Positions 18,341-26,418 of a stretch of 64,000 nt of DNA are shown in pieces. A program made the position numbers and the translations under genes. Below the pieces are notes generated by a model, which searched no databases, was not told the origin of the DNA, and worked only from the letters and a program-made list of their open reading frames with translations. Positions within the stretch are counted from its first letter, which is position 1; every line of letters starts with the position of its first letter. Location of the stretch: the NCBI GenBank assembly GCA_014872785.1, contig WKFJ01000019.1:1-64000 (forward strand), written 5' to 3'. The stretch comes from Alteromonadaceae bacterium. GTDB taxonomy: Bacteria; Pseudomonadota; Gammaproteobacteria; Enterobacterales; Alteromonadaceae.

Positions 18341-18550
18341 GTTTCAATTCCAAAACACCACGTTGTTCAAAGCACAAATCTATTCGCATGTTATAAGCAA
18401 TCTACATAATCGAAAATCATCGCTTGGTAATAACGCAAAAAACCTAATAACACATAAACTGCATTGCGACAGATAGTGCCAACAAAACACGGTAAACAGT
18501 TTTTCTCTTGCACTCAAAAGTTATGACTGCACGACTAACAACAACCAATA

Positions 18551-19450
18551 CTATGCATAAATAATCCAGTAGAAACTAAAGACCCAAGCTAACAAATTAA
18601 ATTGAGTAAACCTGTCCTGTAGTACTAACTTGGTTGGCGACCCCGATTTGTTCTCAACTAACGTCAGTTTTAAGTATCTCAATAACCCAATTATCACAAA
18701 TAAGGTTGTCACATAGAGATTGTCATTGTTCCACGCAGCGTTAGCCTTTGGCGTAATAGTGTACATTATATAGGTTACTATGATGATGGAAGCGGTTAAT
18801 GTCATCGTCAGATCAACAAACGTGAGGTTATATCCATCCAGAGACCTGCGAGCCTTATCTCCTGTCCGGTTGAAATGCACGACGTCAGCTCTTCTTTTTG
18901 CAAGTGCAAGAAACAAGGCTAATAGAAATGTCATAATGATTATCCAATCAGATAGCTCAATATCTACCACCACAGAACCAACAAACAGTCGGATAACAAA
19001 CCCCAACGAGATGATGACGATGTCGAGTATTGCATAGTGCTTTAAAATGACTGTGTAACACACATTTAAGATGAAGTATGAACTTACTAAACAAAATGCC
19101 TGTGCATCCACAAAAAAGATCGAAACGAGCCCGGAACTAAGCAATATGCAAAACAGTATAATTGCTTCCCTATTGTTTACCTTACCACAGGCCAAGGGGC
19201 GATACTTTTTCACTGGATGGCACTTATCGCTATCAATATCCATTAAGTCATTGAATACGTATACAGCACTGGCAACTAGGCAGAACGAAAAAAACGCGTA
19301 TGCCGAAACAACAAAACTATCACCATCAAAAAGCGTCGCACTAAAAAACGCCGCACAAAAAATAAAAACATTCTTGATATATTGATGCGGACGCATCAAA
19401 ACAAAAAGCTGTCGAGCTTTGTCGGTTTCAAACAATGAATGAAGACTCAT
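18551..19450 (-). CDS. UbiA-family 5-phosphoribosyl-1-pyrophosphate:polyprenyl-phosphate transferase
   Basis: A 299-residue membrane prenyltransferase-fold protein with about eight helices. The first Asp-rich motif NDLMDIDSDKCHPVKKYRPLA spans residues 67-87 and the N-terminal RPHQYIKNVFIF (20-31) is typical of decaprenyl-phosphate phosphoribosyltransferase (Rv3806c type) and not of ubiquinone or haem UbiA enzymes. It would transfer phosphoribose from PRPP to polyprenyl phosphate, the first step of the pathway continued by DprE1/DprE2 downstream. A phosphatase for the 5-phosphate product (Rv3807c type) is not encoded here. ATG start; 210-base gap to dprE1. Confidence 0.82.
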   Translation of the reverse strand: MSLHSLFETDKARQLFVLMRPHQYIKNVFIFCAAFFSATLFDGDSFVVSAYAFFSFCLVASAVYVFNDLMDIDSDKCHPVKKYRPLACGKVNNREAIILFCILLSSGLVSIFFVDAQAFCLVSSYFILNVCYTVILKHYAILDIVIISLGFVIRLFVGSVVVDIELSDWIIIMTFLLALFLALAKRRADVVHFNRTGDKARRSLDGYNLTFVDLTMTLTASIIIVTYIMYTITPKANAAWNNDNLYVTTLFVIIGLLRYLKLTLVENKSGSPTKLVLQDRFTQFNLLAWVFSFYWIIYA

Positions 19451-19691
19451 TCCAAGACTATCTCAACGAAACGGTAGATTATGCTGTCGATTATCTCTAG
19501 GTGTGAGTATCTCATAGTAATAAACCATTGTTCAGCGAATACGCCTTCAGTCGAGCGCAAATTATCACATAAGATTTAGCGGAAATAAGATGTTCAAACA
19601 GCACTGCTATCGAATTCTTGAACGAAAATTTATCAACCATCGAAACCATCAACATAGTTAACTATTTTGTAAAACACTATTGCTGTTTGAT

Positions 19692-21173
19692 TCAAAATTC
19701 TGTAGTCCCTTCTCGATTAATCTCTTTGCCTTTAACCGCGATAGTTCGCTTAGCTTCCATAAACTGTTCTTGATTAAGTGGTAGAAGATAGTCATTTATT
19801 GGCTTATGTTCAAAGTCATCAACTATTTTAAATAAGAAAAAACGTGCCCCCTCATTAGCAAGTGTGGCAATTTTTCCTTCATCAAATAGAAGGTTGATAA
19901 GCCTGATCATTGGCGCGTCATGTTGAATGTTCAACAACGCAGTATCAACGAAAAAGTATTCGGAATGAAATGCGTGTTCAGATAGTTGCAAATGTTTGCG
20001 ATTCGCGGCGTAAGGCCAATATGCATATTGAACTCCCAACCTTTCATCTTTTGGAAGCATCTCCTCCATTTTTTTGAAAGATTCTACACTCACTGTAACA
20101 GCAGGCCTCTCGGACAACACGGCTGCAAAGATAAGGTTACGTGATTTGGCGGAACTATAAACGACACCAGCAAGGACAATTACAACAAGATGGCAAATAA
20201 AAATTTGTGTTGCGAGCCCCGGTTTTAAGTGCCTAGTAAGTGTGAGCCACCGTTTAAATCCGAGCATCGCAGAAATGACAACAATGGTTAAAGAGGGTAG
20301 ACCATGCCAATCAAAAATGAAGGTTTCATAACTGCTGTAATGATAAATAGCGATTTCCGGAGCGAGGGTAAGTAGCACTATTGGAGAGAGAAATGCAGAT
20401 GCAAACCAAAACAACTCTTTATTAGCCCACAGGGTCGAAAAAAAAGCACTAATCGAAAGTCGTTGTTCCGCTATTCTCTCAATAATACCCGACGCGTGTT
20501 GAGGCTTAACATTGTAGACTTCTGGAATGATTACGAGCGCAAAAATTAAAAATGTAATTGCCAAAACAACAGAGAACGCGGCTTTTCTTCGTTGCTCCGA
20601 AGTTAAAAAGGCCACTACCCCAGCAATCAAAACGATAAATGGAACATTTTCCTTTAGACCTAGTGTTAAGATTAGGGTCAAGTAATACATTTTAATGTGA
20701 GGGCTATTGAATAAAATCAATGACGCGATGAGAAAGGGAGGAATCAAAGAGTCATGATGGAATCCATTTCCAATATCTAAAGTAGCCATTACCACGGTTG
20801 GATGAACACAATACGCAACTGCAAAGAGCAAACCGATTGTATTGGGTAGATTAAGTTTTTTTGCGTATATAAATACCAACAGTGCCGTTATAACTGGCGC
20901 AAGTGTTTGCGACATCAACAATAAATACGGGGAGCTCCACAATTTGTAAAAAGGTACCAATAGCGTCAGTGTTGGAGAGAAGTGCTCAGTGAGATAACTG
21001 CGGTAGCCAAATTCATAGAACAAGAAGTCAGAGTAAAAAAGCAACCCGTCGAAATTAGTGTTCCACAAAAGATTCTGATAGAGCGCAATGTCAGCATTAG
21101 CCATTCCATAATCCAATGCGGCTGCTTTTAAGTACCAGATGCTGACACCATAAACTGTAAGAAAAACACACAT
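19692..21173 (-). CDS. DUF2079 polytopic membrane protein, candidate GT-C glycosyltransferase
   Basis: At least 493 residues with about ten membrane helices. The N-terminal region ANADIALYQNLLWNT ... YLTEHFSPTLTLLVPFY ... LLLMSQTLAPV matches the DUF2079 pattern, whose acidic residue and HFSP motif recall GT-C transferases that use polyprenyl-phosphate sugars. Being first in a row with the arabinosyl-donor genes, it is the best local candidate to transfer arabinofuranose in the periplasm. The ATG at 21173 has no ribosome site. The frame stays open upstream to a TGA at 21282, and AAGGAG at 21244-21249 sits seven bases before ATA/ATT codons (21236-21231) that would add about 20 residues and complete the first membrane helix, so a rare start there is possible. 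Confidence 0.7.
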   Translation of the reverse strand: MCVFLTVYGVSIWYLKAAALDYGMANADIALYQNLLWNTNFDGLLFYSDFLFYEFGYRSYLTEHFSPTLTLLVPFYKLWSSPYLLLMSQTLAPVITALLVFIYAKKLNLPNTIGLLFAVAYCVHPTVVMATLDIGNGFHHDSLIPPFLIASLILFNSPHIKMYYLTLILTLGLKENVPFIVLIAGVVAFLTSEQRRKAAFSVVLAITFLIFALVIIPEVYNVKPQHASGIIERIAEQRLSISAFFSTLWANKELFWFASAFLSPIVLLTLAPEIAIYHYSSYETFIFDWHGLPSLTIVVISAMLGFKRWLTLTRHLKPGLATQIFICHLVVIVLAGVVYSSAKSRNLIFAAVLSERPAVTVSVESFKKMEEMLPKDERLGVQYAYWPYAANRKHLQLSEHAFHSEYFFVDTALLNIQHDAPMIRLINLLFDEGKIATLANEGARFFLFKIVDDFEHKPINDYLLPLNQEQFMEAKRTIAVKGKEINREGTTEF

Positions 21174-21243
21174 TAAAATGTGATGGTAGTTTACCTGATA
21201 CCCAACTTCTCTGTTCTTAGTCCTAAGAAAAATTATCTCGAAA

Positions 21244-21249
21244 CTCCTT
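21244..21249 (-). promoter_or_regulatory. strong Shine-Dalgarno with non-standard downstream start codons
   Basis: AAGGAG on the minus strand, followed after seven bases by ATA then ATT in frame with the DUF2079 gene. The annotated ATG 60 bases further on has no such site. This suggests initiation at ATT (as known for infC) or ATA, or a base change from an ancestral ATG. Confidence 0.45.
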
Positions 21250-21450
21250 GCATGTGTGCTAAAACCAATTAAAAGTGATATTCAACGTTACTGGATTATT
21301 AAAATATGCCAAGACTCTATTGTCCACGGTTAAACCGACTTTAATATTTATCTCCATCCAATAACCAAGAACTTCATTTATTTCATGCTGTAGCCTATAA
21401 CACTGTGTAGTTGGCATTGAGACTTCAGACACACTTTTGAGAGAAACCTT

Positions 21451-21882
21451 ATGCACGATTTATCCTCCTTAATTCAAAGAACCACTAAAAGATTCACTAC
21501 GCTGTGCTTTTTGAGCATGTGCTTCTTACTAACCTCCTCACTACAAGCACAAGAGCAGCTGCAAGCCTCAATAACCGAATTTGCAACACAGCAGAATCTA
21601 ACAGAAGAACAAGTTGAAGCTATGACGCAAACCCTAAGTGCCGGTATTAAGCAGCGCGACCGCACCTTGAAGAAATACGGCATCTCGATGAAAAATAACC
21701 GCAAAGCCAGGCTCAACTTCCAGAAAAAAGTGGCGCTGCAAAACGACATGAAAGCGCTGCAAAGGGAGTTGCAAAGAGACCTTTCGAATATCCTTTCAGA
21801 AAAACAATTAGAAGCCTGGCAATTAGCACAACAAACCAATCAAGAAGAGTTTAGAGCGAAATTAAAAGCGAAAATTGGTTAA
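21451..21882 (+). CDS. small periplasmic helical protein, CpxP/Spy-like in composition
   Basis: A 143-residue exported protein. A signal peptide of about 33 residues ends in SLQAQE. The mature part is entirely helical and charged, rich in Gln, Lys, Leu and Glu, with a repeated pattern (LTEEQVEAMTQTL ... LQRELQRDLSNILSEKQLEAW) like the LTEEQ/LSPEQ helices of Spy/CpxP-type periplasmic chaperones, although the LTxxQ motif is only partly kept. It is monocistronic, divergent from the DUF2079 gene and followed by the tRNA repeat region. Function is inferred weakly. Confidence 0.6.
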   Translation: MHDLSSLIQRTTKRFTTLCFLSMCFLLTSSLQAQEQLQASITEFATQQNLTEEQVEAMTQTLSAGIKQRDRTLKKYGISMKNNRKARLNFQKKVALQNDMKALQRELQRDLSNILSEKQLEAWQLAQQTNQEEFRAKLKAKIG

Positions 21883-21900
21883 TAGTCCCGTTTATATAGC

Positions 21901-22029
21901 TTTGCTCCAGGCAAATTTATGGACTCCGATATCGACCGCTACGCGCTCGTGTCGTCGGTTCTTAAATAACTGCTGAATTATGAGAATTTGTTGGGGTATT
22001 GAGAAAGTGGAATTGGTCGGTGTGAGAGG
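21901..22029 (-). repeat. 129-base direct repeat, distal copy, ending in tRNA-Pro 3' sequence
   Basis: About 95% identical (seven mismatches counted by eye) to 22170-22298, at an offset of 269 bases. Read on the minus strand, it begins with the last 16 bases of the tRNA-Pro gene including CCA (22014-22029), then a copy of the tRNA's 3' flank. Confidence 0.85.
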
Positions 22030-22098
22030 GTAAAGAACGATTTGGCTGGTCTTAGCCACATGGAAGTGTTGATAAGTTGAAGTATCTGGGGAATTAAT

Positions 22099-22118
22099 TG
22101 GTCGGTGTGAGAGGATTT
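22099..22118 (-). repeat. isolated 20-base copy of tRNA-Pro 3' end
   Basis: Identical to the last 20 bases of tRNA-Pro (22283-22302), including the CCA, but followed by unrelated sequence after the AATT. It lies between the two 129-base repeats. Confidence 0.85.
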
Positions 22119-22169
22119 ACTTCGGGCTCCTGCCCTACACCCTTCGGGTCGCGCTAAAGCGCGGGTAAA

Positions 22170-22298
22170 TTTGCTCCAGGCAAATTTATGAACTCCGCAA
22201 TCGACCGCTACGCGCTCGTGTCGTCGGTTCTTTTATATCTGCTGAATTATGGGAATTTGTTGGGGTATTGAGAAAGTGGAATTGGTCGGTGTGAGAGG
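22170..22298 (-). repeat. 129-base direct repeat, proximal copy, overlapping tRNA-Pro 3' end
   Basis: Its right end is the real tRNA 3' end; the remainder is the immediate 3' flank. The second copy is at 21901-22029. Confidence 0.85.
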
Positions 22299-22359
22299 AT
22301 TTGAACCTCCGACCCCTGACACCCCATGACAGTGCGCTACCAAGCTGCGCTACACACCG
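22283..22359 (-). tRNA. proL: tRNA-Pro (anticodon GGG)
   Basis: A 77-base cloverleaf with encoded CCA. The acceptor pairs CGGTGTG with CACACCG; the D arm contains GTAGCGCAGCTTGGTAGCGC; the anticodon loop is ATGGGGT, giving GGG; the T arm is GGAGG-TTCAAAT-CCTCT. The anticodon stem CTGTC/GTCAG has a U-U mismatch, as in the E. coli proL tRNA to the best of my memory. It decodes CCC/CCU. Confidence 0.95.
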
Positions 22360-22440
22360 ACCGAAGACGGCGAAGTATATTCAATTGAGTTTATTTTGCA
22401 ATCTTAATTTGGCCGTCTGGGTTTCAACCGTCTATTAATT

Positions 22441-22467
22441 AGCCCGTCGGGATATTCCAAACGGGCT
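22441..22467 (-). terminator. possible weak terminator hairpin after YHS gene
   Basis: Arms AGCCCGT and ACGGGCT enclose 13 bases. It lies between the YHS-domain gene stop and tRNA-Pro, but there is no proper U-tract after the stem on the minus strand, so termination is doubtful. Confidence 0.3.
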
Positions 22468-22492
22468 GAAAACAGATTTGTTGTTGAAGTGA

Positions 22493-22957
22493 CTAGAGTT
22501 CGTCTGCTGGGACATCAACGATTTTGGGCCAAAAGTTATTCGCTTCTTTGATGTGTTTTGGAATATCTTCACGCCATGCTTCATACACCTGCAAGTTTTT
22601 GTTCACATATAACTTGCCATCGACAATCTCAAATGCCTTTCCGTTTACGTCGAACTTTTTGCCAAATGTCGCACCGTAGGCACAAAAGCCGCCATACATC
22701 GGCGCATATTTTTCTGGATTTTGCTTGAATAGGTCTCGATTTTCTTGAGAGCTAAACTGATAGATAGCATCGTTGTAAACAGCGGTGAACTTGTATTTGC
22801 CCAGCACAGGTTTACCTTCGGTAAAATAGGCCACAACATCGTGCCCCGCCAAGATAACGTCATTGGCATCTGTTTCTGTATCGACACCGGCAAAGGCCAA
22901 TGATGAAAGGCTCAAAAAGAGTCCAGCTAATAGTGATTTGAAAGAAAAGTTACGCAT
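22493..22957 (-). CDS. secreted YHS-domain protein
   Basis: A 154-residue exported protein with a Sec signal peptide (cleavage after LAFA, about residue 23) and one YHS domain: GHDVVAYFTEGKPVLG, YQFSSQENRDLFKQNPEKYAPMYGGFCAYG. YHS domains are often found on metal-transport and redox proteins; stand-alone exported versions are common in marine Proteobacteria and their role is not settled. The single Cys sits in the FCAYG motif. It is divergent from an AraC-family regulator, separated by 100 bases that must hold both promoters, so control by that regulator is likely. Confidence 0.8.
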   Translation of the reverse strand: MRNFSFKSLLAGLFLSLSSLAFAGVDTETDANDVILAGHDVVAYFTEGKPVLGKYKFTAVYNDAIYQFSSQENRDLFKQNPEKYAPMYGGFCAYGATFGKKFDVNGKAFEIVDGKLYVNKNLQVYEAWREDIPKHIKEANNFWPKIVDVPADEL

Positions 22958-23057
22958 TGCAGTACCTATATACTCGTTAATTGCTAATGTGAGTATTTTA
23001 AAGAAGACCTGTTATGCTCTATATGTCCAAAACATCACCGTTTATGTCTGAACGTTC

Positions 23058-23945
23058 ATGAATCATCTTTCTGCACTTTTTACTACGTTAAACGTCGCCG
23101 CTACGGTTAATTACAACGGTCAGTATTGCGGTGCTTGGTCTGTTGATACCTCGGGCAACGGCTTTATCAATTTTCATATCGTCAGTCACGGGCAGTGCTA
23201 TTTACATATGCCAAATGATGAATCAAGCACATTGTTGCAAAAAGGCGACATGATGCTGTTCCCTCGTGACAGCCAACATCAACTCGCCAGCGAACAAGTT
23301 TCACCAGCTCCGCTCAATCAAGCACAAATGGAGAGTTATGACAGTGGTGTATTGGAAAATGCTACCGGTTTAGTGTGTGGTCATTTTTCTTATGATCATC
23401 CAATAATGAGCAACGTGGTATCTCAACTTGCCGATGTCATCATTATTCGAGCATCAGATACGGAGCAAGCTGCACTTAAAAGTCTATTAGTAGCGCTGGT
23501 AGAACATGCCAAACAGACGGGTACCGACTCCATGTGGGTGCTCAATAAGATAGCCGAGGCGGTGATGGCGCTGCTGCTGCAAACGCACTTAAAAGGCAAC
23601 AAAGGCATTCTCGCCCTTGTTTGCCATCCTCAATTGAGTCAAGCAACGAGTCAACTGCTGGAGCAGCCAGCCCAAAAGTGGTCTGTGGAACAACTTGCTG
23701 AAATGTCATTTATGTCGCGCACGCGGTTTGCGAGTTTATTCAAAGAGGTGGCTGGAATGGCACCTATGGAATTTGTGACCTATTGGCGCTTATCGCAAGC
23801 TTACCAGTGGTTAGCGAGTGGCACACAAACTACGCTTGGCGCTGCGCTAGCTTGTGGCTACGATAATGAATCATCCTTTTCCAAAGCCTTTAAGCGAGTA
23901 TTAGGGGTGTCTCCGGGGGCTGTGCGAAAACAAAAAACGGCTTAA
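23058..23945 (+). CDS. AraC-family transcriptional regulator with cupin domain
   Basis: A 295-residue regulator. Residues 15-185 form an AraC-type cupin sensor of the Cupin_6 kind (INFHIVSHGQCYLHM, KGDMMLFPRDSQHQL). The C-terminal 95 residues hold the double HTH (WSVEQLAEMSFMSRTRFASLFKEVAGMAPMEFVTYWRL, then YDNESSFSKAFKRVLGVSPGAVRK). Such proteins often control an adjacent divergent gene, here the YHS protein. The stop codon lies within a terminator shared with dcd. Confidence 0.88.
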   Translation: MNHLSALFTTLNVAATVNYNGQYCGAWSVDTSGNGFINFHIVSHGQCYLHMPNDESSTLLQKGDMMLFPRDSQHQLASEQVSPAPLNQAQMESYDSGVLENATGLVCGHFSYDHPIMSNVVSQLADVIIIRASDTEQAALKSLLVALVEHAKQTGTDSMWVLNKIAEAVMALLLQTHLKGNKGILALVCHPQLSQATSQLLEQPAQKWSVEQLAEMSFMSRTRFASLFKEVAGMAPMEFVTYWRLSQAYQWLASGTQTTLGAALACGYDNESSFSKAFKRVLGVSPGAVRKQKTA

Positions 23946-23959
23946 GCTTAGCCGTTTTT
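23932..23959. terminator. bidirectional terminator between araC-family gene and dcd
   Basis: Arms AAAAACGGCT and AGCCGTTTTT around a seven-base loop, with A-tract on one side and T-tract on the other, serving both convergent genes and containing both stop codons. Confidence 0.85.
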
Positions 23960-24541
23960 ATCGTCGTCGCTTATGCGACTTGCAATGGCACCGTCTTGAC
24001 CTTTGTACTTGGCGTCTTCTCTGGCATTGTATGGGCGCTCTGCAAAGTCCGATAGCACCTCGAAACTCAATGCCCCAATTTTCATATTTGGACGCAGTGC
24101 AAGTGGCAATTTGCCACTGTTATAAAACTCCAAAACGATATTCCCAGACCAACCCGGGTCAATACGGTGTGCAGTAACGTGAACCATTAACCCAAGTCTT
24201 GCTAGAGAAGAGCGTCCATCTAGCCAGCCCACAACGTTGGCCGGTAAGGTCACAGATTCCAGCGTGATAGCCAGCGCGAGTTCGCCAGGATGTAAGAAGA
24301 ACGCCTTGTCTCCGCTAATTTCAATCTCGTCACTCATGACAGAATCTAATTGCGCAGCAACTTCAGACTTGGGGCCACTTAAATCGATAAAGGGAGCGGC
24401 GTGATCTTCAAAGACTCGAAACTTATTACCTAAACGCAAATCAACCGTCAATCCGCTGATCATTTCCGGTTCAGGTTGTGGCGATATTTTAATATTGCCC
24501 AGCTCAAGTTGTTTAACGATATCTTTGTCGCACAGTCGCAT
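23948..24541 (-). CDS. dcd: dCTP deaminase
   Basis: Converts dCTP to dUTP plus ammonia, the main route to dTMP precursors in Proteobacteria. At 197 residues it is the usual length. The trimer active-site signature [24 protein letters not shown] (about 108-131) and the catalytic Glu138 in NIVLEFYN are present, as is the C-terminal [17 protein letters not shown] start. It ends in the shared terminator with the AraC-family gene. Confidence 0.95.
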   Translation of the reverse strand: MRLCDKDIVKQLELGNIKISPQPEPEMISGLTVDLRLGNKFRVFEDHAAPFIDLSGPKSEVAAQLDSVMSDEIEISGDKAFFLHPGELALAITLESVTLPANVVGWLDGRSSLARLGLMVHVTAHRIDPGWSGNIVLEFYNSGKLPLALRPNMKIGALSFEVLSDFAERPYNAREDAKYKGQDGAIASRISDDDKNG

Positions 24542-24630
24542 GATCTAATTCCTTATTTTAAGGGCGAGAATTATCGTGGTGATTGTTGCAATGAGCAACC
24601 TATTTGTGCGTTAAAGGAGAATATTTTTGT

Positions 24631-24966
24631 TTAAAATTTGGGTTTACCAAAGGCGTTGGCGGAAGCGGCTCTTGCGCCCATTTGATCAGCCTGACGTTCT
24701 AGATTACGACCGGCGTTTAATGGCGCAGCTTGAGTAGATGTCGCCGCTACTCGTCCTTGATTTTGCTGCACTACATGGCCAACTTCGTGACTGGTAGCAG
24801 CATTACCTCGAGCAAGATGAATGTTGGAACCTTGCGTGTAGGCTTGTGCCTGCAGTTGCGCTGGCCGCGGACTGTTGTTGTGCACGCGCACATTAGCCAT
24901 GCTCTGCCCACTTGTCGCAGCGACGTTTGACTGGAGTCTAGATGGCATGCCCGTTTTACTATTCAT
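24631..24966 (-). CDS. stand-alone mini DUF4157 protein
   Basis: A 111-residue protein made only of a compact DUF4157-like domain: VRVHNNSPRPAQLQAQAYTQGSNIHLARG (about 26-54), the metalloprotease-like HEVGHVVQQ at 60-68 (His60-Glu61-x-x-His64) and LERQADQMGARA with Glu90 as possible third zinc ligand. DUF4157 is usually part of larger proteins, including effectors loaded into extracellular contractile injection systems, often as a self-cleaving or packaging module. Here no such system is nearby. No signal peptide is present. It may be a minimal zinc peptidase or a relic; the core before HEVGH is shorter than usual. Confidence 0.65.
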   Translation of the reverse strand: MNSKTGMPSRLQSNVAATSGQSMANVRVHNNSPRPAQLQAQAYTQGSNIHLARGNAATSHEVGHVVQQNQGRVAATSTQAAPLNAGRNLERQADQMGARAASANAFGKPKF

Positions 24967-25017
24967 TAATTTCTCTCAAGTGCTTAGCACAAAGTGTAGT
25001 GTTTTTGGTGCGCGTAT

Positions 25018-26226
25018 TCAAATACCTGTGTGTGATGGTGCTCTGCTGTATTCGCCTCTGGCAAGTGCCTCGAGTTTAGTTTGGTAACGATTACGCCATT
25101 CTCGTTCTTCGCTTACCCGTTTTGCTTTTGCCAAATAAAACTTCACCTTCTTTCTATCCCCCAACAGACCATAAGCTTTGGCTAAACCAAAGTGAGAAAA
25201 GTGGTTATCAGGTGCCAACTTTATGCTCTGTTTGTAGGCACTGATAGCGTCACCCAACTCATTCTGCAATAAATGACGGTTCGCAATCCGTAAATAGTAA
25301 TTAGGGTTGTTCTGGCGAATGCGTTTTAGTTTGTCCTGGATTTGTAGCTTTTCATCGAGTCTATCTGTTTTACCATATAGCTTTGCCAAATTTTCCCATG
25401 CCGAATGATTATTTGGTTGTACATCTATGGCATTTTGATAACTAAGCTCAGCAAGTTCGTAGGCATTCACCCGGGTTAGTAGATGTCCCAAGTTATTCCA
25501 ACTTCCTGAATCATTTGGAGAAAACAGCAGAGCCTGGCGAAAGTTCGCGTAGGCTTTATTTACATCACCAGCAATCAACGCCCGTGCCCCAATATTCCCA
25601 TAAAAATAAGCAATAATTTGGTCTTTGCTAATGACTTCAGTTTTTGCGCCTTTTGTTTGGTTAGATGGAAAGAAATCCACCGTATAAATCAAACGTTGTT
25701 GTTGCATCTGGCCGACGGGTGTTAGTCTATTTTTCGGTTGTGAAACCAGTAAGTTTACGTGGCCATTGATAATGTCAAACTGGCCTTCTTGATTCCAAGA
25801 CTCACTTTCAAATACTTCTTGAAACTTAACGTTGAGTCTCGCCTCTTTAGCGATACTGTAGGCAAGAATAGTTAGCGATAAACAATTGGCTTCGCCTTTG
25901 AGGTAAGTATCTTCTGCAATCGTATTGGCACCATATTCATAATCAATTTTCAAACGCTCTGGACTCAGCAGGTTTTCGACTAACGCTCTGGCTTTGTCCT
26001 GCGAACTGGCGATATATTTAATTCGGTTGCGTACATCTTTAAGTACCTCCCCCTCTAGTTTAAAAATAGACGTTGGTTCGATGATGGTTTCTTGTTGGTA
26101 ATCGGGGAACGTTTTGTCGAATTGAACAGGGTCAAACTGAGCGGTCTTTTTTGTTGTGCTAGTGCAGCCGTTTACTAACGCCAGCGACACTACAAGCAGC
26201 ACCAATTTCATTGCTGTAATTTTCAT
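25018..26226 (-). CDS. TPR lipoprotein with transglutaminase-like domain
   Basis: A 402-residue envelope lipoprotein. The signal ends in the lipobox VNGC (Cys21). Residues 60-190 look like a transglutaminase/papain-like domain: Cys115 in GEANCLSLT, His156 in NGHVNLLV and Asp184 in VDFFPSN are placed as a Cys-His-Asp triad. Residues 205-385 hold four to five TPR units (GSWNNLGHLLTRVNAYELAELSYQNAIDVQPNN and similar). The combination resembles periplasmic peptidase-like/TPR lipoproteins seen in marine bacteria; the substrate is unknown. Single gene, with the next upstream gene (metG) divergent. Confidence 0.75.
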   Translation of the reverse strand: MKITAMKLVLLVVSLALVNGCTSTTKKTAQFDPVQFDKTFPDYQQETIIEPTSIFKLEGEVLKDVRNRIKYIASSQDKARALVENLLSPERLKIDYEYGANTIAEDTYLKGEANCLSLTILAYSIAKEARLNVKFQEVFESESWNQEGQFDIINGHVNLLVSQPKNRLTPVGQMQQQRLIYTVDFFPSNQTKGAKTEVISKDQIIAYFYGNIGARALIAGDVNKAYANFRQALLFSPNDSGSWNNLGHLLTRVNAYELAELSYQNAIDVQPNNHSAWENLAKLYGKTDRLDEKLQIQDKLKRIRQNNPNYYLRIANRHLLQNELGDAISAYKQSIKLAPDNHFSHFGLAKAYGLLGDRKKVKFYLAKAKRVSEEREWRNRYQTKLEALARGEYSRAPSHTGI

Positions 26227-26418
26227 ATTTTACCGCCTCATACAAGTTAGCCAAAATACCGGATAGATGGTCTATATAGACAACAAATCCGTCACTACAT
26301 TCAATTAAAGTCCAGCTTGCCAGTAAATAATAGCTTTGTACTGTGAATCAGGTGAATTTCGCGATGGAATTAGGTACTATCTGCGCCTTTCCAGAAACAA
26401 TCAATATTAAGAGAGCTA

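Larger units (their letters stand above)
21883..22282. other. 400-base non-coding tract downstream of tRNA-Pro
   Basis: This stretch has no plausible gene. It holds two copies of a 129-base repeat and a further short copy of the tRNA 3' end (listed separately), plus GC-rich inverted stretches (for example CGCGCTTTAGCGCG and CCCGAAGGG around 22143-22165 read on the minus strand). It would be transcribed as the trailer of the tRNA-Pro precursor. Confidence 0.6.

Noticed and set aside
21259-21456. 65-codon minus-strand frame between the DUF2079 gene and the small periplasmic protein gene, ending just before AAGGAG
   Set aside because: GTG start inside the divergent gene's ribosome region, no family resemblance and no signal or membrane segment; a short leader peptide is possible but not supported.
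22014-22118. tRNA 3' fragments as att sites of an integrated element
   Set aside because: No integrase, phage or conjugation gene lies in or beside the interval and the copies lie only 70-270 bases apart; rtT-like duplication explains them better, though a scar is not excluded.
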